NCBI RefSeq assembly: GCF_045679555.1 | Contig: NC_092098.1 | Location: 18,551,038 to 18,615,037, forward strand | Source of the DNA: Salvelinus alpinus | Lineage: Eukaryota; Chordata; Actinopteri; Salmoniformes; Salmonidae | Reading direction: 5' to 3' | DNA length: 64,000 bases | Part shown: piece by piece, positions 59,279 to 64,000 of the stretch | Layout of the letters: every line of letters starts with the position of its first letter | How positions within the stretch are numbered: the first letter of the stretch is position 1 | Notes under the pieces: model-generated | What the model was told of the DNA's origin: nothing | The model's input: the letters and a program-made list of their open reading frames with translations, nothing else | Databases searched by the model: none | Made by a program: the position numbers and the translations under genes

Positions 59279-59312
<34 letters not shown>

Positions 59313-59765
59313 ACAATAAGTGCCATGGGATCTTTAATGACCTCAGAGAGTCAGGACACCCGTTTATCGTCCCATCCGAAAGACGGCACCCTACACAGAG
59401 CAGTGTCCCCAATCACTGCCCTGGGGCATTGGGATCTTTTGTTTAGACCAGAGGAAAGAGTGCCTCCTACTGGCCCTCCAACACCACTTCCAGCAGCACC
59501 TGGTCTCCCATCCAGGGACTGACCAGGACCAACCCTGCTTAGCTTCAGAAGCAAGCCAGCAGTGGTATGCAGGGTGGTATGCTGCTGGCTAAAGCACACA
59601 AAGGCTTAATAATTAATGAAAGTAATTTTAACTGACTGATAATTATCTCATAGAACAAAATGTATAATATCTCCTAAACCCGTGTTAACCTCGGACCTTA
59701 TTTTCAGTGTATATCCCCAAATACCCATTCACCTCCCCCATAGGAATGGCCAACTAACTATACAA
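58885..59765. mobile_element. Long-inverted-repeat element containing a SINE
   Basis: Left arm about 58925-59020 (GTTGGCC, GATGGGGAAATTAATGGGC, AAAATAAGGTCTGTGG, TTTAGGAGAT) and right arm about 59665-59755 (ATCTCCTAAACCCGTGTTAA, GGACCTTATTTTC, CCATAGGAATGGCCAACTAA) are inverted with mismatches. Probably a MITE; exact ends unclear. Confidence 0.6.
59108..59606 (-). mobile_element. 5S-rRNA-derived SINE (SINE3/Deu type)
   Basis: On the minus strand the head reads GAAGCTAAGCAGGGTTGGTC, then CCCTGGATGGGAGACCAGGT (59500-59550): this is 5S rRNA promoter-region sequence. The body has AGGTCATTAAAGATCCCATG, and the tail is GAGAACGTGTTCTCAGTCAA with CTTACCTGGTAAAATAACGG. The tail resembles the 3' end of the LINE at 56310-56370, its likely mobilising partner. 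Not a functional 5S gene. Confidence 0.8.
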
Positions 59766-60950
59766 TGGTGGATCAATTTACTTCTACCAGATGCCTTTTC
59801 ATTAGGTTTTGGCGCTGAAGACCATTGCGCTATGTTTTATCTCCTTGAAGACCATTCAAAAAGTCTACAAAACTACAGGCTACTTGATCCATCACTTGCA
59901 AAACATATTTTGCATAGTTTATTTGCTTTCAGAAAACAAGGAGTTCTCATAGACCACCAGGGTTAAAAAAAACTACATTTACATGTTGCTTATGAGTGCA
60001 TTTCACAATACTTTTAGATTATAACTAGATTGTAAGATCTGTATGAATGTCCTACTTAATATACTGTTTGTGTCATCATCGCAAATCAACTGTGTTTTAC
60101 TAAAAAAATACAAATAAACCAGTATAATGGCTCTTTGGCTAGCTTTGCTTCCAGCCTGTCAATGAGCGTTAGCATTCAAACTAACAACGGCTGCATCCAA
60201 AATAGGTATTTTGCAAAGATCACAACCAAATATAATCTGAGCAATTTTTCAAGCAATAATCCAAATAACATTGCAAGCGTATTACAACCCCAAAACATTT
60301 TTGTTGTTTATAAGTAATAACTACGTAAATATAAGCTATACATAACGGGTACAGATGGTGATGGCTTTCTTTCTGCATCCTAAAGTCCCGTGCTTCTGTG
60401 CGTGACGTAGTATGTGTCATGTACTGAAAAGGGGCTTATACAGTGAGTGATTTTCTTTGAAAGCATTCATAACCTTTTCTAAACATAATTAATTAAAGCT
60501 TTAGGTTATATATTTTTTTTTAAACAACATCGAGATTACAACAAAAGCATAAACAAGAGTAGGATGTTCTTATGATTTAATCAAGCGTTGTATTTCATAT
60601 AATTGAAAGTACCAATTTTCCAGCTGTACAATAATATCTCACATCAGCACAACTTTGGTATTTTACCCTTGCTAAAATCAGAGCAAATTGACAAAAATGG
60701 AACAGTGATGAGGGTGTGTTTGAAAAAGCCAATAAGCTGTCTCAGCAAATGCATGTAATTGATGTCCAGACATTTTGTACACATACACATGCTGTACAAA
60801 GGCACACTACTAAGTCATGCATGTGTCTGGTAGGCATTTCTTTCATGTGCAAATGGTCCTACTGTAGCACAAATTACACATGGCTACGCTACATGAATTT
60901 GAAAACTGCTACACTGTAAAATTTTACTAACTTTGTAACATTTCGCTTGA
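59766..60950. other. Intergenic AT-rich DNA
   Basis: No feature recognised. Confidence 0.5.
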
Positions 60951-61177
60951 AACAGGAGAACCCTGCTAAAAGTTCCAAATATAGAGGAAGTTCCTTACAA
61001 ATTAGGCGACCTTGAACGTACCAACATTTTATTGCGAGGCTGGCTGGCGCTAGGTAGGAAGGCAGAATTACAGAATGTGCAAAGTTTCTTCGGGAAATAG
61101 CAACCGACAATAAGAAAAAAGTCGCTTTTAAAAAATGAATCTTGTTTAGATCAGCACCCATTTCTTGGCATTGGACG
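60951..61177 (+). promoter_or_regulatory. mtmr8: Presumed mtmr8 5' UTR and promoter
   Basis: Region upstream of the ATG at 61178 (context GGACGATGG, a fair Kozak match). No TATA box. The stretch after exon 1 has AACGTT/GCTAGC motifs like those by zc3h12b exon 1. Confidence 0.3.
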
Positions 61178-64000
61178 ATGGAGCACATTTTAACGCCAAA
61201 GGTAGGTGGCCACTAGCTAACGTTAGCCAGTGATGCTAACTGGCAATAACTAACGTTAGTTAGCTAGCAACTACGCTAACATTACCTGACTTCGTTATCT
61301 AGCATGTTACGTTTCATAGGATAGTTTTAAAACGGAATCATCTGCCTGCTCTCTGATTTAGCTACATAACACTGTTAAGTTAGTAATGTTTGATTGTTAG
61401 CTAGCTAGCTACTATAGTTGTCATGAGACTGACAGTCACAACAAGCAACAGCAAGTAAGCTAGCTAGTTAACTAAAGTTACATTCCTGCATGTCAGCACA
61501 CCTGTGTTGGAACCTCTAGGTCTCCAGGATTTCCTGGTGTTGGTTTTAGTAAGAGTGCTTGGAAATTATTTCTCAGCCATTCATTCACCTGTTGATATTT
61601 GTTATTCCGAGAATGGCATGTGGTGACTCAATCTGTCCTAATGTCGTTTTTATTTGAAATGACAGGTGGAAGAAGTGAAATTGTTGGATCGATACACTGC
61701 AAAGAAGCCAGCCATTGGCACTCTCTATCTAACAGCAACCCATCTAATCTTTGTGGAGACCTCCTGTAACACTCGCAAGGAAACCTGGGTATGACACTTG
61801 CTCAGAGAGCATGCCAAGGGTTGAGCGCCAAAGGGGTGTAATTGCCTGGTATGAAAGCAACCCATGGCCCTTTCCCATACTATGTACACCTTCACTGTTC
61901 ACATATATGAAGGCACTGGATAGGATGTAGGCTAAGTTGGTGTGTAAGCAACTATATGCCCCTTGGTAGCAGGGGTGGTGCCACAAATATTAGGCCTACA
62001 CCTATCTGGGTTTCTGCAAATATTGAAGTGGTAGGGAACTTAAAAGCCAGGACTCAAGATTAATCGTTTTTGGTTTCTCTCTCATTTTCACCAGATGTTA
62101 CACCATCTCATAGCCACAGTAGAGAAACTCCCTCTTACAGCCATGGGATGCCCACTTCACATTTCCTGCAAGAATTTCCATGTGGCTCACTTTGTCATTT
62201 CCAGTGAGAGGGACTGCCAAAATGTTCATCAGTCCCTGGTCAGACTCTCCCAACCAGGTACTTACAGTAGCATTCCAGATCAACCCTCCTCCCTTTCGGG
62301 GAAAAACACAATTATGATCCACTGTTAATATTTATACAATTCGTCTTTACAGTAACATTGGACATTTTTTTTATAGGGAAAGTGGAAGAGTTGTATGCTT
62401 TTCTTTACAACCCAAAACAAGATGATGATGAGAGAAGAAATGGTTGGGGCTTTATTGACTCAGCCATGGATTTCAAAAGAATGGGATTGCCCAATGAGTT
62501 TTGGGAAATGACAGACCTCAACAAGAACTATGAGGTAAGTTAAGCAATCATATGCCTTTCAGACTCTTTATTGGATTTGTTTTTTTGTCAAACAAATGCT
62601 GTCTTGCCTCCCCCATGCAATTCTTTAGTTTTGCATTAGCTCTTTCATCAAGCAAAGGCATTTGCAACTAATGCATGCACACGTTGTTTTGTTCCCTCTG
62701 GATTGCTTAGCTTTGCAGCACATATCACTCAGAACTGGGCATTCCTAAAACCGCAAGCAAGGGCACAGTCTTTGGGAGTGCCAAATTCAGGAGCAGGGGG
62801 CGCATTCCTACTCTCTCCTACTACCACAAGGAAAGTAATGTAAGTTCAGACTCTCCCTTATTTAATGCAAGGGTCAGTCTCATCTCTGCTCATGCTATAC
62901 TTACTGTATCTGTTAACCCTCCTGTTGTGTTCGTTTCACGTTAATTAATTCTGTTTTCCCAGTCCAAAATGACCGTCCCATTATAACTGATTAAAAATCC
63001 ATAATAATACATATATTATCACCAAATGTTGTTAGAACTTTTTATCAACTTAAGTTCTTGTGAACATTCACATGTTTTGAACTTCTATTTGCTATTTATG
63101 GCCTGTAGGCCTCATTGACCTGAACTCATACAACTAGTTTTTGAATTTAAAAAAAGCATAATGTTTGGATTATTTTGACTACAAATACTCAGATGAAACA
63201 TATTGTCCACTGGTGAGGACTCTCCTCCTCACCAGTGTCATGATCAAAGATATGGTCAAGAGCCTCACATACAGTATATCGTTTGGTCATTGTGCTGCCA
63301 CAGAATGAATCGTGAGCAAGGTCTCAAAAAAGCTTTATGTACCAGAGCTGTGAGAAAAATTGTATATATTATTGAGACAATGTTGCAATTGTTTGTGAGA
63401 ATGCCAATAGGTGTGGTTCTCGTTTGGGGGAAGATTCTATTGGGGAAAGGTTCCCGTGGGGGTTGCCATGGAAGCCAAGAAGGGGAGTGAGGTGTGTGTG
63501 TGTGTGTGCGTGTGCGTGTGCGTGCGTGCTCAAACACACATGCATTTGGGGGTCTGGGAGAGGAAGTGTGTCCATCTGATGAATGGGCATGTGCCTGAAC
63601 TCAATTTTATACATTAATTGTAGTCTCACCCATTCATTTCTAATGACTGGTCATTTTTGACCGGGAACACCACAGGTGTACAAAAGTTAAATAAAACACA
63701 CAAAATGTAATGAAAATTATCAAAATGTATTTTGTGTGTTCAGATGCCCGGTGTGGACAAAGTCATGGAACCTTATGACAATCAGATTAAATTAACTACA
63801 TTTTCCATAGGGAACTTGTAAATCGGTCCAATTCGACCGGAACACAGCAGGAGGGTTAATGATTACAATGGCATTCCAAATGCACTTCATGGTGAAGCTG
63901 TTTTTGGTTTCCCCCTCATCTACCAGGCTGCCATTTGCCGCTGTAGCCAGCCCCTGTCCGGGTTAAGTGGTCGATGTGTAGAAGATGAGGAGATGCTACA
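61178..64000 (+). CDS. mtmr8: Myotubularin-related phosphatase (MTMR6/7/8 group, best fit MTMR8), 5' exons
   Basis: Exons: 61178-61201, 61666-61788, 62095-62257, 62377-62534, 62711-62839, 63927-64000 (cut by window end). All have GT-AG borders and agreeing phases, giving 223 codons plus two bases. The protein starts MEHILTPKVEEVKLLDRYTA and contains the PH-GRAM lipid-binding domain (about 1-105: GTLYLTATHLIFVE, IATVEKLPLT, CKNFHVAHFVI), then the start of the phosphatase domain (EELYAFLYNP, KRMGLPNEFWEM, FRSRGRIPTLSYYHK, CRCSQPLSG). The CX5R catalytic loop lies beyond the window. Myotubularins remove the 3-phosphate from PI3P and PI(3,5)P2 on endosomal membranes. HHLIATVEKLPLT and CKNFHVAHFVI favour MTMR8 over MTMR6/7, as does linkage to zc3h12b. 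No disruption seen. Confidence 0.88.
62913..63859. mobile_element. piggyBac-type MITE in mtmr8 intron 5, TTAA-flanked
   Basis: CCCTCCTGTTGTGTTCG (62917) and CGGAACACAGCAGGAGGG (ends 63855) are inverted ends, each flanked by TTAA (62913-62916, 63856-63859). A TTAA target and CCCT-type ends are piggyBac features. 939 bp, no transposase frame. Confidence 0.75.
63491..63540. repeat. (TG/CG)n microsatellite
   Basis: GTGTGTGTGTGTGTGCGTGT and further alternating GTGC units inside the intron 5 MITE. Frames over it (63203-63629) are not coding. Confidence 0.9.

Noticed and set aside
59500-59606. 5S rRNA gene
   Set aside because: Only the internal promoter portion is similar, and it is fused to a SINE body and LINE-like tail.
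63203-63629. ORFs of 68-95 codons on both strands near the end of the window
   Set aside because: They lie in an intronic MITE with a GT microsatellite; frames merely reflect the repeat.

Overview
The window looks like nuclear DNA from a salmonid fish (Oncorhynchus, Salmo or Salvelinus type). The evidence is the repeat load: HpaI- and SmaI-type tRNA SINEs, Sleeping-Beauty-type and other Tc1-like transposons, L2 and Rex1-like LINEs, a 5S-rRNA-derived SINE, and solo LTRs starting TGTCACGCC. Split genes with GT-AG introns sit between these repeats. There is no prokaryotic-style coding.

Four host loci can be read. (1) At 10931-10942, minus strand, a four-codon first exon (MPKT) followed by a consensus donor fits exon 1 of moesin (msn). 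(2) At 28803-30482, plus strand, a decayed 3' half of las1l (rRNA-processing factor) carries stops and frameshifts and lacks the catalytic Las1 part. (3) At 34482-45487, minus strand, zc3h12b (Regnase-2) is complete in six exons that join without a phase error into 971 residues: a KH-like N-terminal extension, a UBA-like segment, the NYN RNase domain, a CCCH zinc finger and the family C-terminus. (4) From 61178 to the window end, plus strand, are the first six coding exons of a myotubularin phosphatase, best fit mtmr8. The order and orientation mtmr8 / zc3h12b / las1l / msn are, from memory, those of human Xq11-q12, so this is an ancient syntenic block in which one gene has died, plausibly after the salmonid genome duplication.

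Between the genes lies a dense, nested record of transposition. 1-610 is a Tc1-type end. 3817-7405 is a hAT element with a second hAT inside, each with an exact 8-bp target duplication. 11308-15460 is a Tc1 fragment holding a hAT MITE that itself holds an L2 LINE, followed by a gypsy-type 3' end and a perfect 36-bp inverted repeat. 16800-17134 is a solo LTR. 18098-20207 holds two Tc1 copies. About 21000-28798 is a near-complete L2 LINE split by a Rex1-like LINE. Intron 1 of zc3h12b holds a hAT MITE, SINEs, a Sleeping-Beauty-like copy, a Harbinger transposase fragment and LINE pieces. 47.5-57.8 kb has a TACTGTAGT palindromic repeat split by a solo LTR, a truncated L2, another solo LTR, a LINE with an uninterrupted 1097-codon ORF containing a 2A-type motif, and another MITE/LTR nest. 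mtmr8 intron 5 holds a TTAA-flanked piggyBac-type MITE.

Stretches where I see only anonymous AT-rich sequence are listed individually. No CRISPR, operon, genuine tRNA or rRNA gene was found.
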